Made by a program: the position numbers and the translations under genes. The notes beneath the pieces were generated by a model. It did no database searches. It saw only the letters and a program-made list of their open reading frames with translations, and had not been told where the DNA came from. Below, one piece after another: positions 1 to 7,522 of a DNA stretch of 23,916 nucleotides. The stretch comes from a virus: the IMG/VR virus record IMGVR_UViG_3300007276_000306, positions 1 to 23,916 of that record. One strand, 5' to 3'. Position 1 is the stretch's first letter, and the number at the start of each line of letters is the position of its first letter.

Positions 1-410
1 GCATTTTGGTCTAGGGTAAGGTCGTTAGTGTCAGTGACAGTAACGTCTTGGTCTCCAGAATCCAACAAGGCATGGGCTACTACTACATTGCGAGTTGTGT
101 TATACAACCCAGCATACCTAGCAACTAGAGAACCGCCAGTGGCTGTCCATACAAGTTGAGTGGCACTGGTAAATGTAAATACACCAGCTAGTTGTGAGCC
201 AGTGCAAGTCAGGACTTGGCCTCCTGTAGTGTACCCCAGACCGTTGGCTACTTCGCCAGTTACCGAACCAGTAGCTACTACTGAAGTTGTTGCTATGTTA
301 CTGGCACTCGTCAGGAGAACTATTTTAAACACGTCAGTGTCTATGTCCCAGTTTCCACTGTGCGTTTCAAGATTTAATGTGTCGTGCTTGACCCAGATAT
401 CACCGGCCAT
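1..410 (-). CDS. Hypothetical phage structural protein, 3' end outside the window
   Basis: An open frame begins with ATG at 410 and runs without a stop past the left edge, so about 136 residues are visible. The start follows a GGAG ribosome site at about 415-419 that overlaps the TAG stop of the gene before it. The protein opens MAGDIWVKHDTLNLETHSGN and is rich in Thr, Val and Ala with alternating hydrophobic residues, suggesting beta structure. The early stretch WDIDTDVFKIVLLTSAS resembles the opening of small phage virion proteins that begin with an LDTDTFKVALL-like segment, but I cannot assign a named family. It is the last visible member of the tail cassette, directly after the 24-residue-repeat protein. 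It is read as a virion protein from position and composition only. Confidence 0.75.
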   Translation of the reverse strand, partial: MAGDIWVKHDTLNLETHSGNWDIDTDVFKIVLLTSASNIATTSVVATGSVTGEVANGLGYTTGGQVLTCTGSQLAGVFTFTSATQLVWTATGGSLVARYAGLYNTTRNVVVAHALLDSGDQDVTVTDTNDLTLDQN

Positions 411-419
411 GTTAATCTC

Positions 420-1637
420 CTACTTAATAATGTTTAGAGTTCTGTTCTCTCTAAGTATGTTGTTAGTCCTGTTCTCCTTTAAAGCAAAGAGGGTTCGGGA
501 CGGATGGCCGAATGCTATTAAAGATCCGGTATTGAATACTGTTGGTGCTAACCCAGTTAGGTTTATAGATGCTGTACCTATTTCAGAGTACACCCTCTTT
601 GTTACATTAACTACTATTGGGGAAGTAGTGACAGCTATCTGTGCAACACCTAGAGTCACAGGTACATTGGCCGTGTATACAACCTCGACCTCTTTCCCAG
701 ACAGAGCTATTGAGCCAGCACCGATAGATACACTAACTCCACCGTTGGCTGACACTAGTTGTTGTTTACCCTCAACCAGTATATCCCCAGTACCCACAGT
801 CACAAACTTGTGATCCTCTGCGTACACTTCAAGCTGCTTGCCAGATAGGTTTATCTCGCCCAGCCCCAGTTGCAGAGTGACATGTTCAGTCTTCTGGATC
901 TGTATTTGCTTACCAGACACAGTTAAATTTGAAACTCCCAGTCTGATCCTTTTGCTAGCGTCTGCTGATACTTCTATAGCCTGTCCAGTTAAAGACAAAG
1001 ATGCAGTTCCTAGCTCTACTTGTTTGTGATCTGTCTCAGACACACCAAGTGCAAATCCAACTGTGTTGATAGCGCAAGTGCCAAAGACTACTCGCTGGTG
1101 GTCTGATACACTGACACTACTAAGGAGTCCAGAGAAGTTCAGTGCTCCAGTGTTTAAAGTTACACTCTTGTGATCTGATGTCAGTACTGATTGTGCTTGG
1201 CCAGATACAGATAGACTACCAACCCCGAGCACTACAGACTTGTTATCTGACAGCGCTACTGAAGGTGCGTATCCGACTAGCGAAAGGGATCCAGTGTTTA
1301 GTGTTACATCTACATTGGAAGTGGTGGACACACTTACACCTACAGCATAGCCAGCTTGGGCAATGCTTCCAACGCCAAGTGTCACACTTATGTTGTTGCT
1401 CAGGCTCACACCTACAGCATAGCCAGTTTGGGAGATACTCCCAGTGGCAAACTCTACGCTTATACCGGTTGAAAATGGTACGGTTACTTCTTCAACGAGG
1501 GCTAGGCTGTCGCCTTCTACAGCGTCTACTGTGGTGACTCGGTACCTATACGTGCCATCAGCTACACCTGTATCTACGTAGGTTACATCAGTACCTTGCC
1601 CTTCGTATGGTCGAGTTATTATGGTTATATATGCCAT
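420..1637 (-). CDS. Repeat-rich tail/fibre-like structural protein
   Basis: This 405-residue protein has two clear parts. Residues 13-50 (TYVDTGVADGTYRYRVTTVD) look like the second half of a fibronectin type III domain; the first half is missing. Residues 60 to about 367 are about 13 tandem repeats of mostly 24 residues with the pattern V-x-L-G-x-G-S-I-x-x-x-G-x-x-x-x-V, the GSLSLTGYAP type of repeat seen in phage tail proteins. The C-terminus has a doubled ENRTxNI motif, also seen in phage structural proteins. No catalytic motif is visible. The ATG overlaps the TAA of the preceding gene by one base (TAATG) and its own ribosome site is weak, so translation probably depends on reinitiation. 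A fibre or tail surface protein is likely; the receptor is unknown. Confidence 0.9.
   Translation of the reverse strand: MAYITIITRPYEGQGTDVTYVDTGVADGTYRYRVTTVDAVEGDSLALVEEVTVPFSTGISVEFATGSISQTGYAVGVSLSNNISVTLGVGSIAQAGYAVGVSVSTTSNVDVTLNTGSLSLVGYAPSVALSDNKSVVLGVGSLSVSGQAQSVLTSDHKSVTLNTGALNFSGLLSSVSVSDHQRVVFGTCAINTVGFALGVSETDHKQVELGTASLSLTGQAIEVSADASKRIRLGVSNLTVSGKQIQIQKTEHVTLQLGLGEINLSGKQLEVYAEDHKFVTVGTGDILVEGKQQLVSANGGVSVSIGAGSIALSGKEVEVVYTANVPVTLGVAQIAVTTSPIVVNVTKRVYSEIGTASINLTGLAPTVFNTGSLIAFGHPSRTLFALKENRTNNILRENRTLNIIK
537..1460 (-). repeat. Coding repeat, about 13 units of roughly 72 bp
   Basis: Within the fibre-like gene, units begin at about residues 60, 84, 110, 134, 158, 182, 206, 230, 254, 278, 302, 326 and 349. 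Most are exactly 24 residues (72 bp); the second has 26 and the last two are shorter. The Gly near position 13 and hydrophobic positions are kept while DNA has diverged. The SDHK-type unit ending leaves a recurring cttgtgatc on the plus strand. Confidence 0.85.
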
Positions 1638-2293
1638 TAGGTAGTCACCGCCTCAACATAGCTCAGGTGGCCTGAGTTATTGTTTATATTGTAAGACCGC
1701 AATCTTATGTATGTCCCTGTGTTTGCTGTATCTTGTAGTGTAGTTGATAACGCAGGTGCACCTGGAAAGCTTGCCGTAGCCTCTTGCCCTAATACAGAAA
1801 ACGTCAAATCACCTGCATAGAGGTTTCCCATAATACCCAATGCCCTAACTACATTTGTCCCAGCAGTAACCTCCCGAATTGAAAAAGTATTCTGACTGCT
1901 GTTGGCAATGTAGTGCTGGGCATAGGCGTGGTTCGAACCATCCTGATACCGCAGGTACACAAAGACGGGCGAGTTTGTAGCGTTAGTAAGTATGCCCACT
2001 GTCGCGGCAATATTCTGTTGCTCCAGATCAAACTTGGCGTCCATGTCATTGCCCTGACTTCCTCCAGACCCCAACACGTTTCCAGATCGCTTGTATGCAC
2101 TAAACGAGGAGCCTGCTTCCCAAACGTTACCTGTAGTTGTCGAAGTTGTCGGGGCATCTCCATCAATGTTACCTGTTGAGCCTGATGTAAAATCATCGCG
2201 CAATATGACTTCGCCAATCTTTTCCCGCTCGATGCGGGTTTCAGTTGCGGTTACTGCATTGTTATCCCAAGTTAGTCTAATGTCTGTTGTCAT
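1637..2293 (-). CDS. Lectin-like structural protein with partial fibronectin III start
   Basis: This is a 218-residue protein of the tail cassette. Residues 3-23 (DIRLTWDNNAVTATETRIER) read as the B and C strands of a fibronectin type III domain, but the rest of that domain is absent. From about residue 29 (ILRDDFTSGSTGNIDG) to the end it looks like a concanavalin/LamG-type beta sandwich: a DDF opening, aromatic and Gly positions, YLRYQDGSNHAYAQHY, then a C-terminal strand ending SYVEAVTT. Such domains in phage tails bind glycans; that role is inferred. It starts in an ATGA overlap with the gene before it and ends in a TAATG junction with the repeat protein, so all three are probably co-translated. 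I see no enzyme active site. Confidence 0.85.
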   Translation of the reverse strand: MTTDIRLTWDNNAVTATETRIEREKIGEVILRDDFTSGSTGNIDGDAPTTSTTTGNVWEAGSSFSAYKRSGNVLGSGGSQGNDMDAKFDLEQQNIAATVGILTNATNSPVFVYLRYQDGSNHAYAQHYIANSSQNTFSIREVTAGTNVVRALGIMGNLYAGDLTFSVLGQEATASFPGAPALSTTLQDTANTGTYIRLRSYNINNNSGHLSYVEAVTT

Positions 2294-2544
2294 AACATAG
2301 ACCTCGTTGCTGGCAATATTGTGAAGTTTACATCTGCCTCAACTGCGTCTAGTGCAGCAGTGCTGGCAACAACCCGAACAACAAACTGGTTTGGATTGTT
2401 GGGCAAGCCGAGTGCCATAGACTGCACTGTTATGTCTTGAAAGGATTGAAGAGGGTGGTAGACCGACACAGCGGGGTAGGCAGAAGTTTCGCCGTTCTCG
2501 TCAGTTACGTTCTCCCACCAAGTTAGTATGTCGGAAGTTTCCAT
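2290..2544 (-). CDS. Small tail-cassette protein, paralogue A
   Basis: The 84-residue protein starts METSDILTWW at 2544, one base after the stop of the gene before it. A start further upstream, at 2613, is open but would overlap that gene deeply, so I prefer 2544. Its C-terminal half (LPNNPNQFVVRVVA, then AVEADVNFTILPATR) matches the 97-residue protein at 2749-3042 (LPTAPNNFICRVIA, AADADYTLLPNSR), and the N-terminal Trp and PxxxxY positions also line up. The two are clearly paralogues. No known family is recognised. The gene ends in an ATGA overlap with the lectin-like gene. A virion accessory or assembly role is inferred from position only. Confidence 0.75.
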   Translation of the reverse strand: METSDILTWWENVTDENGETSAYPAVSVYHPLQSFQDITVQSMALGLPNNPNQFVVRVVASTAALDAVEADVNFTILPATRSML

Positions 2545-2545
2545 T

Positions 2546-2749
2546 TTAAGCCCTTGGCGCGCTAGCGCAGAATTGACGCATCGCCTCGTGAAGCTCTGCC
2601 CATGTGCGACCATCTACAGTTGGCCCGATTGCTTGGTTAAGCTGACCCATGTTCCAGATAGGAATATTGTCGGCTCCGCGCATTTTCATAATGGAATTGC
2701 GATAAGCGACCCATTCATTTTGTTTTGGTATGTCTGTTAGTTCAGCCAT
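2546..2749 (-). CDS. Small tail-cassette protein, 67 aa
   Basis: The protein begins MAELTDIPKQNEWVAYRNSI at 2749 and ends at 2546. The ATG overlaps the TAA of the upstream gene by one base (TAATG); a longer reading from 2878 would run through that gene and gives a Cys/Arg-rich sequence typical of a shadow frame, so the short start is chosen. It is mostly helical in appearance, with several Trp and Met residues, and has no recognised domain. It sits exactly between the two paralogous genes at 2290-2544 and 2749-3042. Function unknown; a structural or chaperone role is possible. Confidence 0.65.
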   Translation of the reverse strand: MAELTDIPKQNEWVAYRNSIMKMRGADNIPIWNMGQLNQAIGPTVDGRTWAELHEAMRQFCASAPRA

Positions 2750-3042
2750 TATAGACTCTCCAGCGGAAATACCGCTTCTTCTGGTTCGACGTACTCCGAA
2801 CGTGAGTTGGGGAGCAACGTGTAGTCTGCGTCCGCCGCAATTAAATCCATCACAGCAGCTTCTGCAATAACTCGACATATAAAATTATTGGGCGCTGTTG
2901 GTAGATGTGAGGCAGCTTGCCCTGTTGTGTCGTCAAAGCCACAATCGTACTTAAGTGCAATGCTCGGCCACATTGAAAACGTACCCTCACCTTGGGGATC
3001 ATGAGAAACCCAAGGGGTAAGAAATTCTGCTTGTTCCATCAT
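2749..3042 (-). CDS. Small tail-cassette protein, paralogue B
   Basis: This 97-residue protein begins MMEQAEFLTPWVSHDPQGEG and ends in an acidic tail (YVEPEEAVFPLESL). The ATG at 3042 forms an ATGA overlap with the stop of the 231-residue gene and has GGAG about 10 bases upstream. The second Met (3039) is slightly further from that site. Residues 50-80 match the 84-residue protein two genes downstream, so this is a duplicated gene with one unrelated gene between the copies. No known domain is recognised. Its place in the fibre cassette suggests a virion component or assembly factor. Confidence 0.75.
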   Translation of the reverse strand: MMEQAEFLTPWVSHDPQGEGTFSMWPSIALKYDCGFDDTTGQAASHLPTAPNNFICRVIAEAAVMDLIAADADYTLLPNSRSEYVEPEEAVFPLESL

Positions 3043-3734
3043 TCGTAAGTGTCTCCTATATATATCCCGCCTTCACCCGTTAACGTATTCCCGTTATCGT
3101 CAGTAATGACTGGGTTAACTGTTCCCGAGGCATAGGCGTCAAGGGGAGTTCCCGCCAGAAGCTGAATTTGAGTGACGTATGACACTCTTGAATATCCACG
3201 CGTACAAACGCCTTGTCCAGAATAGAGTTTTGCTTGTCCATTCGCTAGCAAAGGCGTTCTAATTGTTTGACTGCTTTGGCTTCGAGTTACGAAATTAGCA
3301 GATGGGTCATCGCGCTCTTGAAGATATGCTTTTGTATTATAGGCAAAGTTCCCTAGCAACTCGTGCCAAGTATTCGGGAGCATCTGGCTGGCTGTAGGTG
3401 TCCAGTACTGTGATCCTCCACCTGTATTGTAATAGCGCCAACTAAAAGCTATGCGGCCGTCAGCAGGCAGCCACAAAGAGCACGAGTAGTTGCTCAAATC
3501 TGTTTTAACAAACCCCGCACATATCGGATTTCTAACTGTTACACCCCAATCTCCAACGCCACCCCATCTAAGCTGTGCCGCGTTTAAAGTTCCAGTGCTG
3601 AAGTACGGAGTACTTACACAGAAAGTTTCCTCATAGAAATCATCGGTAGTATCCACGCCTTGTCCCATCAGTCCGTGCTGAGTGGGTATAGCTTCTTCAA
3701 ACCGCAGATTGGTTGGTGCATCTGGTATAGCCAT
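3039..3734 (-). CDS. Putative tail structural protein, lectin-like
   Basis: This 231-residue protein opens MAIPDAPTNLRFEEA, which is the characteristic first strand of a fibronectin type III domain, but no further part of that domain follows. The remainder is rich in aromatic, Ser, Thr and Gly residues (for example AFSWRYYNTGGGSQYWTP) in an alternating beta pattern like a jelly-roll or lectin module. The end (NPVITDDNGNTLTGEGG) is Asn/Gly/Asp rich. A GGGAG site precedes the ATG at 3734. It is the first gene of the fibre cassette, two bases after the 61-residue gene. Host-surface binding is an inference from domain type and position. Confidence 0.8.
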   Translation of the reverse strand: MAIPDAPTNLRFEEAIPTQHGLMGQGVDTTDDFYEETFCVSTPYFSTGTLNAAQLRWGGVGDWGVTVRNPICAGFVKTDLSNYSCSLWLPADGRIAFSWRYYNTGGGSQYWTPTASQMLPNTWHELLGNFAYNTKAYLQERDDPSANFVTRSQSSQTIRTPLLANGQAKLYSGQGVCTRGYSRVSYVTQIQLLAGTPLDAYASGTVNPVITDDNGNTLTGEGGIYIGDTYE

Positions 3735-3736
3735 AG

Positions 3737-3922
3737 TTAACTCCCGTCAGAACACCAGCCGTTAGGCTTTACGATGTAATAGTCTTCCTTAGTTTCAATT
3801 TCCAAAGTCACACCGCGCTTGTCCATCATGGAGACTTCAGCTACAACGTGACCGTCATTATCAAATATCCTAAACGAGTGGTTATCTTCAGACCTCCCGT
3901 CTAGTCGAGTCTTTAAACCCAT
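3737..3922 (-). CDS. Hypothetical protein, 61 aa
   Basis: The short protein begins MGLKTRLDGRSEDNHSFRIF and has an alternating hydrophobic pattern (RIFDNDGHVVAEV, then GVTLEIETKEDYYIVKPNGW) that suggests a small beta sheet. A good AGGAG site overlaps the TAG stop of the terminase gene, so the two are tightly linked. I do not recognise the family. It lies between packaging and tail genes, so either a small virion part or a regulator is possible. Confidence 0.7.
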   Translation of the reverse strand: MGLKTRLDGRSEDNHSFRIFDNDGHVVAEVSMMDKRGVTLEIETKEDYYIVKPNGWCSDGS

Positions 3923-3933
3923 AGTGGTTTCTC

Positions 3934-5529
3934 CTATCCCCAGTTCTCGTAAGACATAAGCAGACCGGCGAAGACCACATCAACAGCGTCAGAGACATTG
4001 TCAGCGAAGTCATCATTGCCAGTAGCGCTCCCTTGGTCAGACATCCCCAAGAGTTCTCGCCTACAATGCTGGTAGTGTTCGTGGTGCTTCGGTAAAAGTA
4101 TTCGACCTTCACGGAAGTACGGTATTGTGTTTAGAAAGCGACTGAACTTATCATTGTTCGAGGTTCCGTCACGCTTGACTGGCTTAACATTAACTGTGCC
4201 GTCCCTAAGGAACTGCTGGTTAAGGTGCATGCCAGATGATTTGTCTTCCATGTAGAAACCCTTGGGCTTCCACGTAGGCTTGTTCATATCGAATACGTTG
4301 TGCTTCTTCCAGAACTCCCGCATAGCTACAATCAACTCAGGGACTTCCCATTTTTCTACAACTATATCCAAAAGAATGAGCTTCTTACAAGTAGTAAAGC
4401 CCCAGAAACATGCAACTGTGTAGTCAGAGTAAGACTTAGTAGTCGCGGCAGTGTCTGCGGTGATGAAGGTGTAGGCAATCTTGTACTCGTCAGCATCTAC
4501 ATAGCTGGCAATGTCATCTTCCTTGAGTGCCGAATTACCCTTACCCACTGGAGTCCCTTGGTACTGGGAGTAGAATGTGTAAGGGTCATGGTGAGCTAAC
4601 CCGAGTAGGGTATCTACGCTCTTTCGGACAGCCCAGAAGGATGAAACGGATTGCATCTTACCTTCGAACTCTTTCTCCTCGTACTTGCGAGTCTTGCTAG
4701 TGGGGAGGTTGTAAGTGATAGGCTCAACATTGGTGTACCCAAGTTTATCTATCTGGTTCTGGTACCACTCTTTAGAACCTGTATAGCCCTCGACAATGAT
4801 GCCAGGGATACTCAGCCATTTGTACACGTCAGCAGTGTTGCCCTTCATTAGATAACCACAGAGGTCGTCGGCGTGAAGTCTCTGCATGATGATACACAGT
4901 GGAGTTGTCTCAGTCGCCAGTCGTGAGAGTAGCGTGTTACTGAAACGGTTATTGATCTTGTCACGCTCGGTGGGAGAGTTAGCATCGTCAGGCTTGATAA
5001 CATCGTCGATAGCCATCAGCCCAGCGAACCCTTCCACGAGTGCTCCACACCCTTTACCAGTCATCTTCCCTGTAGTAGGGATCGCGTGGAGCACTCCAGC
5101 ACTCATGGTACCAAGACGTTCAACCGATTTCTTGTTCTGGTCAATGACCACATCGGGAAAGACTCGTTCGAAGTCTGGGCTTATCATAATGGTTCTTATG
5201 TAGCCAGAGCTTTCGGCGAGCACGTCTTTATTAAACCCAGTGAGGATTGTCTGCCCACTAGGGTTTCTGCACCACGCGAACAAGGGAAGGAATTGACTCA
5301 AGATAAGAGTCTTCCCAGCTCGTGGTGGTATGTTGATGATCATGCGATTACACTTCTGCTCGATGAGAAGCTGGATAGCCTCAAAGAGAACATCGTAGTA
5401 GTCCACATGCATCATCTTCTGTCCTGTCAGAATCTTGAATACAAAATAACTGAAGGCTCTAAAATCTTTAAGGAGGTAGTCCCTAAGAGCATCAACTTCA
5501 TGATCTTCTAATTTTGAAATATAGCTCAT
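3934..5529 (-). CDS. terL: Terminase large subunit (DNA packaging ATPase/nuclease)
   Basis: The 531-residue protein packages the phage genome into the prohead at the portal, using ATP, and cuts concatemeric DNA. The ATPase half shows Walker A at residues 68-74 (PPRAGKT), Walker B at 171-176 (LMAIDD) and the coupling motif QRLHADDL at 216-223, typical of the Terminase_6 group. The C-terminal RNase H-like nuclease has acidic residues at D359 (ITADTAAT), E428 (FYMEDKSSG) and the DDFADNVSDAVD cluster at 506-517. Length is normal for the family. A GGGAG site precedes the ATG at 5529. The probable small subunit is two genes upstream, separated by the ribonucleotide reductase and a small membrane protein, an unusual spacing. 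Confidence 0.95.
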   Translation of the reverse strand: MSYISKLEDHEVDALRDYLLKDFRAFSYFVFKILTGQKMMHVDYYDVLFEAIQLLIEQKCNRMIINIPPRAGKTLILSQFLPLFAWCRNPSGQTILTGFNKDVLAESSGYIRTIMISPDFERVFPDVVIDQNKKSVERLGTMSAGVLHAIPTTGKMTGKGCGALVEGFAGLMAIDDVIKPDDANSPTERDKINNRFSNTLLSRLATETTPLCIIMQRLHADDLCGYLMKGNTADVYKWLSIPGIIVEGYTGSKEWYQNQIDKLGYTNVEPITYNLPTSKTRKYEEKEFEGKMQSVSSFWAVRKSVDTLLGLAHHDPYTFYSQYQGTPVGKGNSALKEDDIASYVDADEYKIAYTFITADTAATTKSYSDYTVACFWGFTTCKKLILLDIVVEKWEVPELIVAMREFWKKHNVFDMNKPTWKPKGFYMEDKSSGMHLNQQFLRDGTVNVKPVKRDGTSNNDKFSRFLNTIPYFREGRILLPKHHEHYQHCRRELLGMSDQGSATGNDDFADNVSDAVDVVFAGLLMSYENWG

Positions 5530-5547
5530 AGGGTTCTCCCTTGTAAG

Positions 5548-5826
5548 TTAAATGATCGTCAGTACTGCTGCGACCAGACCCAGTAGCACGTTAGCGCATA
5601 GGGATAACATCAACACATGACCAGCAAGGTAGCTGGCATCTTTGTAGTTACCATCACGGCAACTCTCTACGCAAACATTCGTCGCGTTATGTGTGGATGG
5701 CTTCTTTTTCAAACGGCTCAGCGCATCTTTAATCGCGTAAGCCTCTCGCCACCTAATGATGGCATTGTTCAGTTTGGCTATGTCTCTCCGTAGCCCGTTC
5801 TTTCCTGACAAATCTCTTAATTTCAT
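5548..5826 (-). CDS. Small membrane protein, holin-like candidate
   Basis: The 92-residue protein has a basic, helical N-terminal part (residues 1-45, ending ALSRLKKK), a short linker with two Cys, and one long hydrophobic segment from about residue 68 to the end (HVLMLSLCANVLLGLVAAVL). A single C-terminal membrane helix with a basic cytoplasmic head fits a tail-anchored protein, and small phage holins can look like this, but no family match is recognised. It lies between the reductase and the large terminase, downstream of hairpin 5846-5861. The ribosome site is modest (GAG about 7 bases before ATG). Confidence 0.65.
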   Translation of the reverse strand: MKLRDLSGKNGLRRDIAKLNNAIIRWREAYAIKDALSRLKKKPSTHNATNVCVESCRDGNYKDASYLAGHVLMLSLCANVLLGLVAAVLTII

Positions 5827-5834
5827 AGTGTTCT

Positions 5835-5861
5835 CAAATAAAGAACCCCTCTTGCGAGGGG
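5835..5861 (-). terminator. Hairpin terminator after nrdJ
   Basis: On the minus strand, CCCCTC-GCAA-GAGGGG (5861-5846) forms a six-pair GC stem closed by a GNRA-type GCAA loop, then TTCTTTATTT. It begins seven bases after the reductase stop. The U-rich tail is interrupted, so termination may be partial, and an RNA-processing site is an alternative. The GNRA loop exists only in the minus-strand transcript. Confidence 0.65.
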
Positions 5862-5867
5862 CTTAGT

Positions 5868-7505
5868 TTATATTCCGCACACACCACTTGGACAAGCAGC
5901 ATCTCCGTTCTCTTCAAACACTTGACCAATACTTTCCTTAGCCTCTTTGTAAGAGCACTGAGTAAGTGGTTGGCCACCGCGAGCACCATCAGGGTAGACG
6001 GTGAATCCACGGAGTCTTGGAGCGTACTTCGCCAGCGTTCTGGCAAATGGCTCGACTGTGTCTTCGTTGTTGTCTTCGGATCCCCAAGCAGGCATGTTGA
6101 TAGTACTGCTTATCGCCATGTCCACATAATCCTGAACATCAGCTTGGAATGAAAGTCGGCGCTCGAAGTCAGTTACCAGATCCTGTGAGGTCTCGATCTT
6201 TTCTGGATCAAGGTCATAGTCTTGGATTAAGTCCTCGGCTGTAGCGTCAACTACGTACTCATACTTCCAATCTTTGGCACCAACCAGATACCTACGCTTA
6301 TAAGCAACAGCATATAATGGCTCAATACCAGTAGTAGTGCCTGCCAAGATTCCAATCGTCCCCGTAGGTGCAATCGCACGGTAAGCCACAGGCCGAGAAA
6401 TGCTAAGAGCATCACAAAGGGTGTTAGCAGCATATTCAGATTCCTCTCTGTACACTTCCATCCATCGACGGAGTTCATCATTCATCTCATAACGGTAGCC
6501 ACGTTTCAGCAACCATTCGTGCATGCCCATCAGACCAAGTCCTAGTCTACGGTTCTTAGCTCGGACTTCATAGATCTTTTCATACGGCAGGTCAGCACCG
6601 ATAGTTCCACATACAAGGAACATGACACCAAGACGAACAACCTCTCTAAATTCTTCAATGGTTTCGATAGCACCCATATTAACAGAACCAAGATTACATA
6701 CGTCTGAATCATCTTCGGAAGTAACTTCTGTGCAAGCATTACGTAGTGTCTCCTTCTCCTTTGCGCCAAAGTTGAAACTCATTCCAGGTTCACCCGTCCT
6801 TAGGGCTTGTCTGCAATTAGTCACGAAAGTCTCTGGCAATGCACCTCCTTCTAACTGGTGGAGGAATGCGTTATCGTAGTTCAGACTTATATTAGTCTGG
6901 TCTAGTGGTGCATGGTAGTTATAGTTCTCTGCTTTGGCATCCTTGATTGAATACCCTTTCGTGATTTGCATGTTCTCCCAATCTTTGCAGATTAAGAATT
7001 CTCCAGCATCACCATGCTGCCAGTTAAGGCTAGCGTAGATAGCTGAACGTCGAGACCCACCTTGCTGCACGTTACGCCCTACTTCGTTCATAGAGTACAT
7101 AAGTGGTAGTGGCCCAGAAGCTACGCCTCCAGTTCTACCAAGCGGCGATCCATTGGGTCTAAAGATAGAGTAATCACCTCCTATTCCCCCGCCAGCCATG
7201 AGACAGTCACTTCCGCGTTTCAACAGGTTTCCCCATTCTTCGCGAGTGTCTTCCTCACCTTTTAGCAGGTAGCAGTTATTCCAGTATGAAGCCTGACGAC
7301 CAGCGTAGTAAATGTACCGGCCTCCTGACATGAACTTAAACTTACTCATGTGCTTGAGCAGCTGGCTTGCATCAGCCACAGGCAACAAGCCATGCGTTAC
7401 ATCATGCACTATATCTACACACTTCTCATACCAAGTTTGGTCTTCTGTGAGTGCGTACTTTCCTTTAAAGATTGTTTCCCCAAAGCTGTTTCTAAATTCT
7501 GACAT
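5868..7505 (-). CDS. nrdJ: Class II (adenosylcobalamin-dependent) ribonucleotide reductase
   Basis: The enzyme reduces ribonucleotides to deoxyribonucleotides for phage DNA synthesis, using a B12-derived thiyl radical. Residues line up with the family: first redox Cys C78 (NNCYLL), radical motif N256-A-C258-T-E260, second redox Cys C270 (CNLGSVN), the phosphate-binding loop at 379-386 (APTGTIGI), and a C-terminal reductant pair C538/C543 (CPSGVCGI). The class I features (a two-Tyr radical path and a small beta subunit) are not seen and no nrdB lies in the window. At 545 residues it is short, and it begins directly in the catalytic region without an N-terminal ATP-cone, so allosteric activity control is probably absent. 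The ribosome site is weak. It lies between probable small and large terminase genes. Confidence 0.93.
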   Translation of the reverse strand: MSEFRNSFGETIFKGKYALTEDQTWYEKCVDIVHDVTHGLLPVADASQLLKHMSKFKFMSGGRYIYYAGRQASYWNNCYLLKGEEDTREEWGNLLKRGSDCLMAGGGIGGDYSIFRPNGSPLGRTGGVASGPLPLMYSMNEVGRNVQQGGSRRSAIYASLNWQHGDAGEFLICKDWENMQITKGYSIKDAKAENYNYHAPLDQTNISLNYDNAFLHQLEGGALPETFVTNCRQALRTGEPGMSFNFGAKEKETLRNACTEVTSEDDSDVCNLGSVNMGAIETIEEFREVVRLGVMFLVCGTIGADLPYEKIYEVRAKNRRLGLGLMGMHEWLLKRGYRYEMNDELRRWMEVYREESEYAANTLCDALSISRPVAYRAIAPTGTIGILAGTTTGIEPLYAVAYKRRYLVGAKDWKYEYVVDATAEDLIQDYDLDPEKIETSQDLVTDFERRLSFQADVQDYVDMAISSTINMPAWGSEDNNEDTVEPFARTLAKYAPRLRGFTVYPDGARGGQPLTQCSYKEAKESIGQVFEENGDAACPSGVCGI

Positions 7506-7522
7506 TGTTATAGTCTACCACA

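Noticed and set aside
160-813. 217-residue plus-strand open frame
   Set aside because: It is antisense to the tail repeat and partial structural genes, has no ribosome site, and is Ser/Thr/Pro low-complexity sequence produced by the repeats.
537-1460. CRISPR-like regular repeats
   Set aside because: The 72-base period is in frame, the units are conserved as protein rather than DNA, and there is no repeat-spacer alternation.
2546-2878. Long 110-residue reading of the 67-residue gene
   Set aside because: The extra N-terminus is Cys/Arg-rich, overlaps the upstream gene by 130 bases and has no ribosome site; the TAATG start fits the genome's pattern.
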